Origin: Cupriavidus sp. U2
Lineage (GTDB): Bacteria; Pseudomonadota; Gammaproteobacteria; Burkholderiales; Burkholderiaceae
Assembly (NCBI RefSeq): GCF_009663685.2
Contig: NZ_RCOG02000001.1
Span: forward strand, 152-64,151
Direction: 5' to 3'
Length of the DNA stretch: 64,000 nt
Below, piece after piece: positions 1 through 9,661 of the stretch (positions are counted from its first letter, which is position 1; the number at the start of each line of letters is the position of its first letter). A program made the translations under genes and the position numbers. Under the pieces are notes generated by a model, which saw only the letters and a program-made list of their open reading frames with translations, was not told the origin of the DNA and searched no databases.

Positions 1-457
1 GGTGGTGTTGGACCTGTATTCGCGCAAGGTAGTGGGCTGGGCCAGCGCAGCGGCCATGCCCGCCGCGCTGGTGGCGTCGGCCTTGAAGATGGCCATCGTG
101 CAGCGCAATCCGGCGCCTGGGCTGATCGTGCATTCGGACCGGGGCAGCCAGTATGCAAGCGAGGAGTACCAGGGATTGCTGGCGCGCCACGGCCTGGTTT
201 GCAGCATGAGCCGGTCGGGCGATTGCTGGGATAACGCCGTAGCCGAACGCTTCTTCCTGAACCTGAAGATGGAGCGCGTCTGGCAAAGGCGGTACGCCGA
301 CCGCGCCGAAGCCCGGCGCGACATCACACAGTACATCGTGGGCTTCTACAACCCGGTGCGCTTGCATTCGACACTGGGCTACGCGTCGCCAACAGACTAC
401 GAGGACAAGTTCCAACAGACCACCCTAACACCTGTCTGAAAAAACTTGACCACTACA
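1..457 (+). mobile_element. IS3-family insertion sequence, right-hand part
   Basis: The window opens inside an IS3-type element. The 3' part of its transposase gene is followed at 433-457 by a sequence that ends ...GACCACTACA and reads TGTAGTGGTCAAG from the outside inward, as expected for an IS3 terminal inverted repeat starting with TG. The transposase stop codon lies inside this terminal repeat, which is common in the family. The left end and the target duplication are outside the window, so intactness cannot be judged. Confidence 0.85.
2..439 (+). CDS. IS3-family transposase OrfB, C-terminal part (partial)
   Basis: This is the C-terminal 145 residues of the DDE integrase-type transposase (rve domain) that catalyses IS3 excision and insertion. 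The fragment starts at the first catalytic aspartate (VLDLYSRKVVGW), contains the second in VHSDRGSQY and the catalytic glutamate in WDNAVAERFF, and ends with the typical FYNPVRLHSTLGYASP segment. All three DDE residues are therefore present in the visible part. The real start lies upstream of the window; the in-frame GTG at position 2 is not a genuine start. In IS3 elements OrfB is normally made as an OrfAB frameshift fusion, and OrfA is not visible here. Subgroup (IS2, IS51, IS407 etc.) was not determined. Confidence 0.93.
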   Translation: MVLDLYSRKVVGWASAAAMPAALVASALKMAIVQRNPAPGLIVHSDRGSQYASEEYQGLLARHGLVCSMSRSGDCWDNAVAERFFLNLKMERVWQRRYADRAEARRDITQYIVGFYNPVRLHSTLGYASPTDYEDKFQQTTLTPV

Positions 458-633
458 GACAACCAACGCGGCATCAAACTCCCCCCACCGCTCCCCTCTC
501 CCGCCGGGCGGGAGAGGGGTTGGGGGAGAGGGTGCAGCGGTTCAAATTGCGGCAGGTCGGCAAGCATAGCCGCGTTGCCCTCTCCCCCGCCCCTCTCCCA
601 CTGCGCGGGAGAGGGGAGACAACCCACGCGGCA
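458..633. repeat. Inverted pair of REP-like repeats after the IS element
   Basis: This stretch has no gene. A palindromic element with the core CCCCTCTCCCGC...GCGGGAGAGGGG lies at 493-520, followed by TTGGGGGAGAGGG and the tag GCGGTTCAAATTGC (536-551). A second, inverted copy lies at 577-620. The pair forms a composite unit of about 130 bp that recurs near 39529-39650. A near-identical sequence of about 20 bp (ACGCGGCATCAA.CTCC) flanks the pair on both sides, at about 465-485 and 625-645. The right-hand copy is the 3' end of the neighbouring lipoprotein gene. Such hairpins may act as transcript ends, but no U-tract is present. Confidence 0.8.
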
Positions 634-1251
634 TCAACCTCCACCCATCTTCGACGGATCGTCGCTGCGCGACGTCGTGGTCACTGTGCCGTCGTTGTTG
701 AAATGCACGTTGAAGAAGGCCCGGTCCGTCGGGCTTTCGAACCAGCGGTAGCCCCACACCTCTTCCTGCTTGAGGCGGAACGCCTCGACCTTGGTCGGCT
801 TGCCGAGCGTCCGGCGGATCTGGTCCTTGTTCATGCCGGGTCGTACTTTTGCGAAATTGTCTGCCGTCAGCACCTGTTCGATGGCGCGCACGGTGCCGTC
901 GGCGTTGGTCGTCACCATCCATGTGGTGGCGCCTTCGGGGCCACGCGGGTATTCCAGGCGGCGGCCGCCGTCCGGTTCTTCCCAGACGATCTCGGGCTTG
1001 CCGGCCTGGCGCCGCACATCGTCCTCGGTGGACTTGCCGATCTCGATGCCCTTGAACAGCTGGCTGTCGGGTTTCACGCTGTTCCAGGTGTCGGTGGCCA
1101 CCGATTTCGCCTTCTTCATGGCTTCGTCGACCTTCTGCTGGTCGCATCCGAACAGGGCAAGCAGGCTGGCAATCAGTCCCATGGCGGCAAGGCGTCGGCG
1201 AGACGCGTGGTGGAAAGGTGGCATCGCAAGCCTCGCAAGGATTGGCTTCAT
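634..1251 (-). CDS. Lipoprotein with two tandem BamE-like (SmpA/OmlA) repeats, third gene of the TAM operon
   Basis: Predicted 205-residue outer-membrane lipoprotein. Residues 20-36 form a lipoprotein signal ending in the lipobox LALFGC (Cys36). Two repeats of the BamE/SmpA type follow: about 66-128 (GIEIGKSTEDDVRRQAGKP ... NADGTVRAIEQ) and about 131-195 (VRPGMNKDQIRRTLGKP ... NNDGTVTTTS). Each shows the family's G.(t/n)..(d/q)(v/i)....GKP loop and a terminal (N/A)DGTV strand. BamE normally has one such domain and assists BamA in outer-membrane protein assembly. The start ATG overlaps the tamB stop codon (ATGA), implying translational coupling. A shorter start at 1224 is possible; both keep the lipobox. 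A role as accessory factor of the TamAB translocation and assembly module is inference from context. Its last codons are duplicated on the far side of the adjacent repeats. Confidence 0.8.
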   Translation of the reverse strand: MKPILARLAMPPFHHASRRRLAAMGLIASLLALFGCDQQKVDEAMKKAKSVATDTWNSVKPDSQLFKGIEIGKSTEDDVRRQAGKPEIVWEEPDGGRRLEYPRGPEGATTWMVTTNADGTVRAIEQVLTADNFAKVRPGMNKDQIRRTLGKPTKVEAFRLKQEEVWGYRWFESPTDRAFFNVHFNNDGTVTTTSRSDDPSKMGGG

Positions 1252-4200
1252 CGTTTGATGGCTTCGACGGGATCGCCGGCCGGTGCGCTGGCGCCGTCCG
1301 CAGCGGCGCCGGCCGCCGCATTCCGGCGCCGGCCCGAATCGCCGGCAAACAGCGTATCCCAATTGTTGAACCGGCGGTTGAACAGCACCGACAGGCCATT
1401 GATCGATCCGCCCTTGGCAATCAGCGACCAGCGCCGCGAAAACGCCCAGGTCAGCTTCACCACGTTCGATGCCGACGTCAGGCTCTGCTCGTAGCCGACC
1501 GAAATCTGGTCGGACACCGCCTTGCCGATGCTGACCACCTGCTGGTCGTTCAGCCCGGCCGTGCTGGGGCCGATCGAGAATTCGTCGATGCCGAAATGCG
1601 ACACCACGCTCTTGCCAGCCTTGCCGCCGATCATGCCCAGCGCCGCGCCGCCGATGGCGCCGCCGCTCAGCTGGCGCTGCTGGCTGGACCCCGCGCTCTC
1701 CGCGCCGTAGCCAAACATCAGCCACGACAGCTTGTCCTCGTCGGGCACGTTCGGCTCCGACACCAGCCGCACGCGCGGCAGCCGTACCGTGCCCGTGACT
1801 TCCACGCCCGCTTCCACCTCCTGATTGCGGCGCAGGGCGCGGATGAACATGTTCGGGTTGTCCACCGGGCCGTTGAAGTTGATCGTGCCCCGTTCGATAT
1901 CGAGCTTGCGACCGAAGGCCTCGTATGTGCCTTCCACCACGCGCACCGTGCCCGTGGCCCGCATCGGCGCCAGCGGCTCGCTCTTGATGCCAAGCTGCCC
2001 GGCCAGCAGGATGTCGGCGCCGGCCCCCCGGAAGCGGAAGTTGTCGCCCAGGTCGATCGTCACATCGATCAGCGGACTGAAGCGGCTGGCCGGCCTGGAC
2101 TCGGGCACCACCGGCGTGGCAGCCGTCTTCAGTGCACGCTCGTCCTTGCGGCGCACCACGACCACGTCGTCGCCCAGCACTGGCGCGCTGGCCTTGGGGA
2201 GGTCGAACAGGCCGCGATCCACGCGGAACTTGCCACGGATGGCGATCAGCTTGTTCTCGTTGGCGATGCCGGCCTCGCCGGACACGATCAGCGTGCGCTC
2301 GGGGCTGGCAAACAGCTGCAGCTTGTCGGCAACGATGCGGCCGGTCAGGTTCGGATCGGTCTCGCCCAGCTTCACCGCGCCAGTGGCCGTCAGCGTGCCG
2401 TCGCCGCCCCGGAATCGCACCTGCTTCAGTTCCACGGTGTTCTGGTCCAGCACCACGTGCACTTCGCCGTCGGTCAGCCGGATACCCAGGTCGTACAGCG
2501 TGACGCCGATCCCGTTGCCGTCGATGGCTCCGGTCAGCAGCGGTTTGCCCACCGTGCCGGCCAGTTGCAGTGCCGCGGCCAGCTTGCCTTCGAGCGCGTA
2601 CTGCGGGCCGCTGAGCGCCTCCAGCGATTTCAGGCGCGGGATGTCGGCCGTAATCGTGCCGGCGAGCGTCGATCCCGGACCCACCGTCAACAGGTCCTGT
2701 TCGCTGACCAGCCCCGCCGATGCATCGACGGTCACCTTGCCGATCCGTTGCGACGTGCTGCCGCCGCGCAGCGTCACGCGATTGCCGCCGAACTCGGCCC
2801 GCAGCGCCGTTTCGCTCAGGCCCAGCGTGGTCCAGCCCCGGCCTGCATTGACCGACGCATCGCCGCTGCGGCGCCGGACTTCGGCAAATCCGGCGGCGGT
2901 TTCGGCCAGCGTCAGGTTCCAGCCGCCATCGAGCACCAGGTCCGAGCGCACCGGCTGCGATTCGCCGGTGAACGTCTCCACCAGCCTGATGATGTTGCCC
3001 ACCTCCACGCCGTTGAACGCACCCTGCGTGCGGATACGGCCGTGATCGAACTCGAAGCCTTCGATACTCATCGTCGCGCGCTCGAACTGCAGCCGCGTCT
3101 GGCCCAGCCGGATATGGCGGTCCGCCACCATCAGCTGCGTGGGCGAGACGAGCCGGACCTTGGCCGTGCCGCTTTCCTCCAACGTGCGGATGGTGCCGGT
3201 CCAGCCCTTGTCGCCGCGCCAGGCGCCCTGCCCCGACAGCGACAGCTGCAGCGGGCGTTCGTGCATCGTGCCGGCCGCCCTGGCGTCGAATGTGTGATCG
3301 GCCTGGGTGCCGCTCAGGTTGGCGTCGAGCGTGCGCACCGTGGCCTGCGGCCCGTGATAGTCGCGCGCGGCCAGTTGCGCCGACAGCGTGCCGTTCAGCC
3401 CGCCGCGCAGTTCCACATGGCCGTTGGCGCTGGCCACCTTGTGCGGTCCCACCACCAGTGACTGCGCGCTGTAGTCGCCCACCACCTCGGGCTTCTTCAG
3501 CGTGCCCGTGACCACCGCGTCCACCTTCGCACGTCCACCGACGCCGAACTTCAGGCGGTCCAGCTGCGGGGCGTCGATATTGACCTTGAGGCTGTCCCCG
3601 CGCGCGCCGAAGCTGCCATTCAGGTTCACCTGGTTGCCAGCCATCAGCAACGATGCCTGGCTGGGCAGCAGGCGCTCACCCTCCAGCCGCACCTTGCCGT
3701 TGCCGGTCATCGGCAGCCCTGCGTATTCGCTCTCGCCCAGCGCGAAGTCGAGCGCCACACGTAGCACTTTCTCCAACGAGCCCTTCGTCGAAAACTCGGC
3801 GTTGATCCGGCCCGGCGCCACCTTGGCCAGCCGCGCCGGGTCGAAATTGGCGAGCTTGCCCTTGAAGTCGAAGGGTTGCTCGTCCTTGAGCCCGAGCTTG
3901 CCGTCGGCGGTCAGCGTGCCGCTGCCCAGGCCCGCCCGCAGCGCCTTGAGCGTGACCGCGTCTTCGTCGATCCGGGCATCGGCGAACAGCTTGATCTCGC
4001 CGCCGGACACATCCAGCGCCACGCTCTGGCGGCCGGGCTCCAGCCGCAGGATCACCGGGCCGGACAGGTTCGTGGCCACCATGCCGGTATGCAGCGCGGC
4101 GGCATCGAGGTGCCGGACATCGAGATCGAAGCCGCCCCGCCCTTCGCGCAGCGTGCCCTGCCCGACGATCTCGGCGCGGCCCGGCAGCTGAATCCGCAGG

Positions 4201-5387
4201 TCGCGCAGCGTCTGCGTCAATTCGCTCAGCTCGACGCGCGCCTGCACGGCATGCACGGGCAGGCGTTCCTTGTCGATCGGGCCCGGCTCCAGGTTGCGCA
4301 CGCTGACGTCGCCGGCCACGGCCAGCAGGTTCCTGGTCGGGGCCGCCGGTGTAGGCACGGGCGCCGATGCCGACGCGGCCGATGCGGCGGCCACGGCGCT
4401 GGCGGTCGATTCACCTGGCTTCGGTTTGGCGACTTCGGGCGGGGGCGGCACCGATTCCACCGGGCGCAGTTCCGCATGGACCGTCAGGTTGGCCTGCGGC
4501 GCGGTGGGGCTGAACAGGCGCGGGTTGATGCGCTCGCCATCGACAATCAGGTGCGTGAACGGCACCTTGCCGAAAGGCGTCACGTCGGCATTGCCGCGCG
4601 CCCGGATACGGTCGCCGCTGGCTTCCAGTTCGGCCCGCAGTTGTTCCAGCGATCCGCTGGCCGTGGCGGACACCGCGTAGGTCTCTTCCTTCCAGCGGCC
4701 CTCCAGCAGCGCCTCGGCCGTCAGCGGGAACGGCGTCTTGCCGCCGATCTGCGCGTTGGCCTGCAGCTTGCCGTACGGCGTGACGACCTTGTCCACGACC
4801 ACGCGATGGCGCTGGCCGTCGCTATGCAGCGCACCGGACAGGTCCGACAGCACCAGCGGGGTCGACGTGGCGGCCGGCCCCTGCAGCAGCGACAGCTCGC
4901 CGACGGTCAGCGTGTCCACATCGACAGCCAGCGGCAGTTCCAGCGACTGCGGCATCCTTGCCGGCTCGGTGCTCGGCGGGGAAGCCGGCAGGCGCGCGTC
5001 GATCCTGCCCAGCTTCAGCCATGCCACATGCACCCGCGTGGGCGACCATGACACGTCCCACCTCGCGTCGATCCGGTCGATGGTCACGCGCGTGTCGCCT
5101 GTGGCGAATACCACGTCGTGCAGTCGCAGCCCGCTGGCCACGGTGCCGCCGTCAAGCTGGCCGGCAAGCATCCCCGCCGACAGCCGCGTGGCGACGTTCC
5201 ACAGATGGCGCGTGCCGGTCTCGGTGCGCAGCGCCGCCACGGCCGTGGCGACCAGCGCGATCAGCAGCACCAGCAGGATGCCCAGCAGCCAGGCCAGCAC
5301 CTTCCACACGCGCCGGCGGGGGCGGCGAGGCTTGGCCGGCGTGTCGCGGCCCTCGCGCGGCACGGGTGGCATGTCCGGCATGTTCAT
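1248..5387 (-). CDS. tamB: Translocation and assembly module subunit TamB (DUF490)
   Basis: Encodes about 1379 residues, typical for TamB of betaproteobacteria. Residues about 27-52 form one N-terminal transmembrane anchor (WKVLAWLLGILLVLLIALVA). The long periplasmic part is built of repeated beta-strand segments of the AsmA/DUF490 type. The C-terminal DUF490 domain (roughly the last 350 residues) contains GTINFNGPVDNPNMFIRA and ends in a beta-signal-like region. TamB spans the periplasm and works with the Omp85 protein TamA in outer-membrane protein insertion; TamB-like proteins are also implicated in phospholipid transfer. The ATG at 5387 shares one base with the tamA stop codon (TGATG). 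The downstream lipoprotein gene overlaps by ATGA, so all three genes form one tightly coupled minus-strand operon. An alanine/proline-rich linker lies near residues 320-360. Confidence 0.95.
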   Translation of the reverse strand: MNMPDMPPVPREGRDTPAKPRRPRRRVWKVLAWLLGILLVLLIALVATAVAALRTETGTRHLWNVATRLSAGMLAGQLDGGTVASGLRLHDVVFATGDTRVTIDRIDARWDVSWSPTRVHVAWLKLGRIDARLPASPPSTEPARMPQSLELPLAVDVDTLTVGELSLLQGPAATSTPLVLSDLSGALHSDGQRHRVVVDKVVTPYGKLQANAQIGGKTPFPLTAEALLEGRWKEETYAVSATASGSLEQLRAELEASGDRIRARGNADVTPFGKVPFTHLIVDGERINPRLFSPTAPQANLTVHAELRPVESVPPPPEVAKPKPGESTASAVAAASAASASAPVPTPAAPTRNLLAVAGDVSVRNLEPGPIDKERLPVHAVQARVELSELTQTLRDLRIQLPGRAEIVGQGTLREGRGGFDLDVRHLDAAALHTGMVATNLSGPVILRLEPGRQSVALDVSGGEIKLFADARIDEDAVTLKALRAGLGSGTLTADGKLGLKDEQPFDFKGKLANFDPARLAKVAPGRINAEFSTKGSLEKVLRVALDFALGESEYAGLPMTGNGKVRLEGERLLPSQASLLMAGNQVNLNGSFGARGDSLKVNIDAPQLDRLKFGVGGRAKVDAVVTGTLKKPEVVGDYSAQSLVVGPHKVASANGHVELRGGLNGTLSAQLAARDYHGPQATVRTLDANLSGTQADHTFDARAAGTMHERPLQLSLSGQGAWRGDKGWTGTIRTLEESGTAKVRLVSPTQLMVADRHIRLGQTRLQFERATMSIEGFEFDHGRIRTQGAFNGVEVGNIIRLVETFTGESQPVRSDLVLDGGWNLTLAETAAGFAEVRRRSGDASVNAGRGWTTLGLSETALRAEFGGNRVTLRGGSTSQRIGKVTVDASAGLVSEQDLLTVGPGSTLAGTITADIPRLKSLEALSGPQYALEGKLAAALQLAGTVGKPLLTGAIDGNGIGVTLYDLGIRLTDGEVHVVLDQNTVELKQVRFRGGDGTLTATGAVKLGETDPNLTGRIVADKLQLFASPERTLIVSGEAGIANENKLIAIRGKFRVDRGLFDLPKASAPVLGDDVVVVRRKDERALKTAATPVVPESRPASRFSPLIDVTIDLGDNFRFRGAGADILLAGQLGIKSEPLAPMRATGTVRVVEGTYEAFGRKLDIERGTINFNGPVDNPNMFIRALRRNQEVEAGVEVTGTVRLPRVRLVSEPNVPDEDKLSWLMFGYGAESAGSSQQRQLSGGAIGGAALGMIGGKAGKSVVSHFGIDEFSIGPSTAGLNDQQVVSIGKAVSDQISVGYEQSLTSASNVVKLTWAFSRRWSLIAKGGSINGLSVLFNRRFNNWDTLFAGDSGRRRNAAAGAAADGASAPAGDPVEAIKR

Positions 5388-7282
5388 CAGAACGCCACCC
5401 CCAGCGAGATATGCGGCCGGAACTGCTTCTGCTGGATGCCGTAGCCGACATCGAGCTGCACCGGCCCCACCGGACTGCGCCAGCGCGCGCCCACGCCCAC
5501 GCCGTGGTAGATCTTGATGCCGTTCAGGTTGTTGGTGGCGGTACCCATGTCCCAGAACACGGCGGCGCCCCATTCGGGCTTGAACCAGTACTGGTATTCC
5601 AGGCTGCCCGTGCCCAGGTAGCGCGCCGGCAGCACACTCTGGCCGGACGGCGTGCCGATCGACTGGTAGCTATAGCCGCGGATCGAATCGGTGCCGCCCG
5701 CGCGGAAGCGCAGCGTGGCCGGAATCAGCGACGGATCGTTCGACGTCATGTCAGCGCCCAGTTCCAGCCGCGCCACGAACAGGTCGCGGTTGCCCACCGG
5801 CACGTACTGGCGGATCCGGCCATACATGCGAAGGAAGGTGGCGTCGCTGAGCACGCCCTTGGCGGCCACGCCGATCTGGGTGTTGATCACGTTGCCCCGG
5901 CGCGGGAAGACCGGGTTGTCCACGTCGCGGCGCGTCCACGCGAATGCCGGCACCAGCGCCTTCGAATACTGCGACGGCTCGCCGTACGGCGTCAGCACGT
6001 CGTAGTAGAAGTCGAGCGACACCGTGGTGTCGTACTTCTCGCGCGACCGCGAACGCTTCAGACCCGCGCGCCAGCTCTTGGTGTCGGTGCTCTCGACGTC
6101 GATCAGACGTTCGTAGCTCGTATAGATGCTGTTGCGGTACGTGTGCGGATCTGGCGGCATCGCCATTTCCACAAACCCGTACTGACGCTTCTGTTCGATC
6201 CGGGCCTGCGAGTCGAGCACCCAGGCGCGGTTGAACAGGTTGTAGTACGAATAGCGGCCTTCCACCTGGGCGCCGGTATCGGTGGTGAAACCGACGCCGG
6301 AACTGAGCCGGTGCGTCGGATATTCGCGCACCTTCACCTTGACCGGCGCCGTCACGGTCTGCTGCTGCGCGGCGGCCTCGGCCGACGTGGCGGCGGGCGG
6401 CTCCTGCAGTTCGACCTGCACGTTCGAGAAATAGGGCTGGTTCTGGACCGCCCGCTGGAATTCCAGCAGCCGTTCCACCCGGTAAGGCTCGCCCTCGTTC
6501 AGCGGATTTACGTTGCGGATGATCTGGGCCGGATAGCGGCGCGTGCCTTCGATCTCGAGCGGCCCGAGCACATAGGCCGGGCCGCTCTCATACTTTGCCC
6601 GCAGGTCGGCGGCCTGCTCGTCGGGTTCGATGCGCGCCTGCGACGACGCCAGCCTGGCGCCGTAGTAGCTCTTGCTCTGCAGTTGCACCAGGGCGTCTTC
6701 CTTGGCCTTGTCCCAGTCTGCCTGCCGGAACGGCTGACCCACCGGCAGGCCCCATTTCTGGCGCATCTGCTCCACCTGCTCCGGCGAAAGCGTGGCGGCG
6801 GGGCCACTTACCTCGACATCCGCGCGCCGGATCACCGTGCGTGCGCCGGGGTCCACGCTGATATGAACGACCCGATGGTCGCCCTCGCCTTCCACCGTGG
6901 CCTTGGTGACCGGGTCGAACCAGCCTTCGGTGGAAGCAAACTGGCGCACCTGGTCGCCCACGGTTTCCACCATGTACTGGAACTGGTCGTCGGAAATATC
7001 GGTGCGCGTGGCGTAGCGCGACAGGTCGAGGTGTTCTTCGAGAATGTCCTTCAGCGCCTTGGGCGCGTCGATCTCGACCTTGTACTGGGCCTTGGCGGCA
7101 TGGGCGGGCTGCCAGGGGGCCAGCAGCAGCAGCAGGGCGATGGCCAGGGCGACGGCCTGGGTGGCGACACGGCTGGCAACATCGGCCGCGACTATACGCG
7201 AGAGCCATCCGGCACCGCCGGAGGTGCCTGGCGCCTTGGCTGGGGCGGGCTGTGCGGCCAAGCGGCCCAAAGCAATCGTCAT
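5387..7282 (-). CDS. tamA: Translocation and assembly module subunit TamA (Omp85 family)
   Basis: 631-residue outer-membrane protein of the Omp85/BamA superfamily, partner of TamB. A signal peptide (ALAIALLLLLAPWQPAHAA) ends near residue 47. POTRA-like repeats follow, for example from YKVEIDAPKAL and around VLGPLEIEGTRRYP. The 16-strand barrel begins near SSGVGFTTDTGAQVEGRYSY. The Omp85 loop-6 signature appears as GTDSIRGYSYQS, and the last residues (HISLGVAF) end in the aromatic expected of a beta-signal. The ATG at 7282 was chosen because it gives a normal-length signal peptide and is preceded by AGGACGG; further upstream starts only add unrelated sequence. It is divergent from the DUF3460 gene across about 170 bp, which must hold both promoters. 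Confidence 0.94.
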   Translation of the reverse strand: MTIALGRLAAQPAPAKAPGTSGGAGWLSRIVAADVASRVATQAVALAIALLLLLAPWQPAHAAKAQYKVEIDAPKALKDILEEHLDLSRYATRTDISDDQFQYMVETVGDQVRQFASTEGWFDPVTKATVEGEGDHRVVHISVDPGARTVIRRADVEVSGPAATLSPEQVEQMRQKWGLPVGQPFRQADWDKAKEDALVQLQSKSYYGARLASSQARIEPDEQAADLRAKYESGPAYVLGPLEIEGTRRYPAQIIRNVNPLNEGEPYRVERLLEFQRAVQNQPYFSNVQVELQEPPAATSAEAAAQQQTVTAPVKVKVREYPTHRLSSGVGFTTDTGAQVEGRYSYYNLFNRAWVLDSQARIEQKRQYGFVEMAMPPDPHTYRNSIYTSYERLIDVESTDTKSWRAGLKRSRSREKYDTTVSLDFYYDVLTPYGEPSQYSKALVPAFAWTRRDVDNPVFPRRGNVINTQIGVAAKGVLSDATFLRMYGRIRQYVPVGNRDLFVARLELGADMTSNDPSLIPATLRFRAGGTDSIRGYSYQSIGTPSGQSVLPARYLGTGSLEYQYWFKPEWGAAVFWDMGTATNNLNGIKIYHGVGVGARWRSPVGPVQLDVGYGIQQKQFRPHISLGVAF

Positions 7283-7403
7283 CCGTCCTGGTGGCTCCCG
7301 AATCAAGTCGCTATTTGACCACACCACCGGCGCCGCAAGGCCATCCCGACGCCAAAATTCGGGTTTCCAGGGTCCGCACCGGCAGCCAGGCTTGCCGATA
7401 CGG

Positions 7404-7409
7404 TAAAAT
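7404..7409 (+). promoter_or_regulatory. Possible -10 element for the DUF3460-scpA transcript
   Basis: A TAAAAT hexamer lies 46 bases before the DUF3460 start codon in the tamA/DUF3460 divergent gap. No convincing -35 hexamer is seen 17 bases upstream, so this is a weak assignment. Confidence 0.3.
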
Positions 7410-7455
7410 CTTGCCCCGTCATCCCCAACCCCGCCCAAAGGGCACAGGTTTCATC

Positions 7456-7647
7456 ATGGCCATGTACGAATCGGATATCACCCAGTTCCTGAAGACGCTC
7501 AAGCAGGAGCGCCCGTCGCTGGAAGCGGAGCAGCGCGAAGGCCGCGGCCTGCTGTGGGACAAGGCCCCGATCGACCTCGAGGAACGCGCCCAGGCCAACG
7601 CCTCGCGCGTGGCGCAGAAGCCGTACGTCTACTCGTCCGACAACTGA
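7456..7647 (+). CDS. DUF3460 family protein
   Basis: A 63-residue protein starting MAMYESDITQFLKTLKQERP, which I recognise as the small DUF3460 family of betaproteobacteria. It is charged, with no signal peptide or membrane segment, and probably cytoplasmic. Its molecular function is unknown. The start at 7456 gives the conserved N-terminus. It precedes scpA by 32 bases on the same strand, so the two are likely co-transcribed. A longer in-frame reading from 7252 would run antisense into tamA and is not supported. Confidence 0.8.
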   Translation: MAMYESDITQFLKTLKQERPSLEAEQREGRGLLWDKAPIDLEERAQANASRVAQKPYVYSSDN

Positions 7648-7679
7648 TCGGCCATCCGGCCACGCCGACGACCATCCCG

Positions 7680-8588
7680 ATGCATCCGAGCGATCCGCTG
7701 GACCCCGGCGCGCAGGAAAAACTGACGCTGCCCGTCGAGTTGCCCAGCGTGGCGCAGCCTGTCGGCGCCAGCGCCAATCCGGCCGACATGGTCGACGGGA
7801 TGGCATTCGCCCGCCTCTACGGCGAGCCGCTGTTCAAGCTGCCCCAGGATCTGTACATCCCGCCCGATGCGCTGGAAGTGTTCCTGGAAGCCTTCGAAGG
7901 CCCGCTTGACCTGCTGCTGTACCTGATCCGCAAGCAGAACTTCAATGTCCTGGACATCCCGATGGCCCAGGTGACGCGTCAGTATCTTTCGTACGTCGAC
8001 CAGATCCGCCAGACCAATCTGGAACTGGCGGCCGAGTACCTGCTGATGGCGGCGATGCTTATCGAGATCAAGTCGCGCATGCTGCTGCCGGTCAAGAAGG
8101 CCGACAGCGACGAGGAAGCCGAGGACCCGCGTGCCGAACTGGTGCGCCGCCTGCTCGAATACGAGCAGATGAAGCTGGCTGCCCAGCGCCTGGACACCGT
8201 GCCGCAGCTGGGCCGCGATTTCCTGCGATCGCAGGTCTATATCGAACAGAGCCTGGTGCAGCGTTTCCCCGATGTGGAAACGGTGGACCTGCAGTCCGCC
8301 TGGGCCGACGTGCTCAAGCGCGCCAAACTGAACCAGCACCACAAGATCTCGCGCGAGGAGCTGTCCGTGCGCGAGCATATGAGCCAGATCCTGCGCCGCC
8401 TGCAGCACGCCCGCTTCATGGAATTCAGCGAGCTGTTCGAGGACGCGATCCGCTCCGGCAAGGGCGTGCCCGTGGTGGTGGTGAACTTCATCGCCATGCT
8501 CGAACTGTCGCGCGAGGCGCTGGTCGAGATCACCCAGGCCGAGCCATTCGCACCCATTTATGTGCGATTGGCGTACACGCCAGCCTGA
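7680..8588 (+). CDS. scpA: Segregation and condensation protein A
   Basis: 302-residue kleisin subunit of the bacterial SMC-ScpAB condensin, which compacts and segregates the chromosome. The ScpA signature FEGPLDLLLYLIRKQNFNVLDIPM is at residues 72-95, preceded by an N-terminal extension of about 60 residues that is usual in betaproteobacteria. The SMC-neck-binding segment follows (YLLMAAMLIEIKSRMLLP, about 112-130), and the C-terminal winged-helix region ends near residue 300. ATG 7680 follows the DUF3460 stop by 32 bases. panC lies downstream. scpB is not in the window. Confidence 0.95.
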   Translation: MHPSDPLDPGAQEKLTLPVELPSVAQPVGASANPADMVDGMAFARLYGEPLFKLPQDLYIPPDALEVFLEAFEGPLDLLLYLIRKQNFNVLDIPMAQVTRQYLSYVDQIRQTNLELAAEYLLMAAMLIEIKSRMLLPVKKADSDEEAEDPRAELVRRLLEYEQMKLAAQRLDTVPQLGRDFLRSQVYIEQSLVQRFPDVETVDLQSAWADVLKRAKLNQHHKISREELSVREHMSQILRRLQHARFMEFSELFEDAIRSGKGVPVVVVNFIAMLELSREALVEITQAEPFAPIYVRLAYTPA

Positions 8589-9587
<999 letters not shown>

Positions 9588-9604
9588 GTCGCGTCCCGAT
9601 AGTT

Positions 9605-9640
9605 TTGCGCCCCTCTCCCGCCCAGCGGGAGAGGGGAGAA
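9605..9640. repeat. Single REP-like palindrome
   Basis: CCCCTCTCCCGC-loop-GCGGGAGAGGGG palindrome at the 3' side of panC. It has the same left flank (AGTTTTG.GCGCCCCTCTCCC) as the copy near 35795, which shows the two are copies of one element rather than chance GC-rich hairpins. It lies between convergent panC and the PepSY gene and could act as a shared transcript end. Confidence 0.8.
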
Positions 9641-9661
9641 AACCTCTCCCGCCTCACATCC

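Noticed and set aside
634..1725. Longer reading of the BamE-like lipoprotein starting at 1725
   Set aside because: The extra 158 residues overlap tamB in another frame, and would bury the lipoprotein signal inside the protein.
1218..3461. Long open frame on the plus strand antisense to tamB
   Set aside because: It is a codon-bias shadow of the high-GC tamB gene: arginine-, alanine- and histidine-rich, without any domain or start context.
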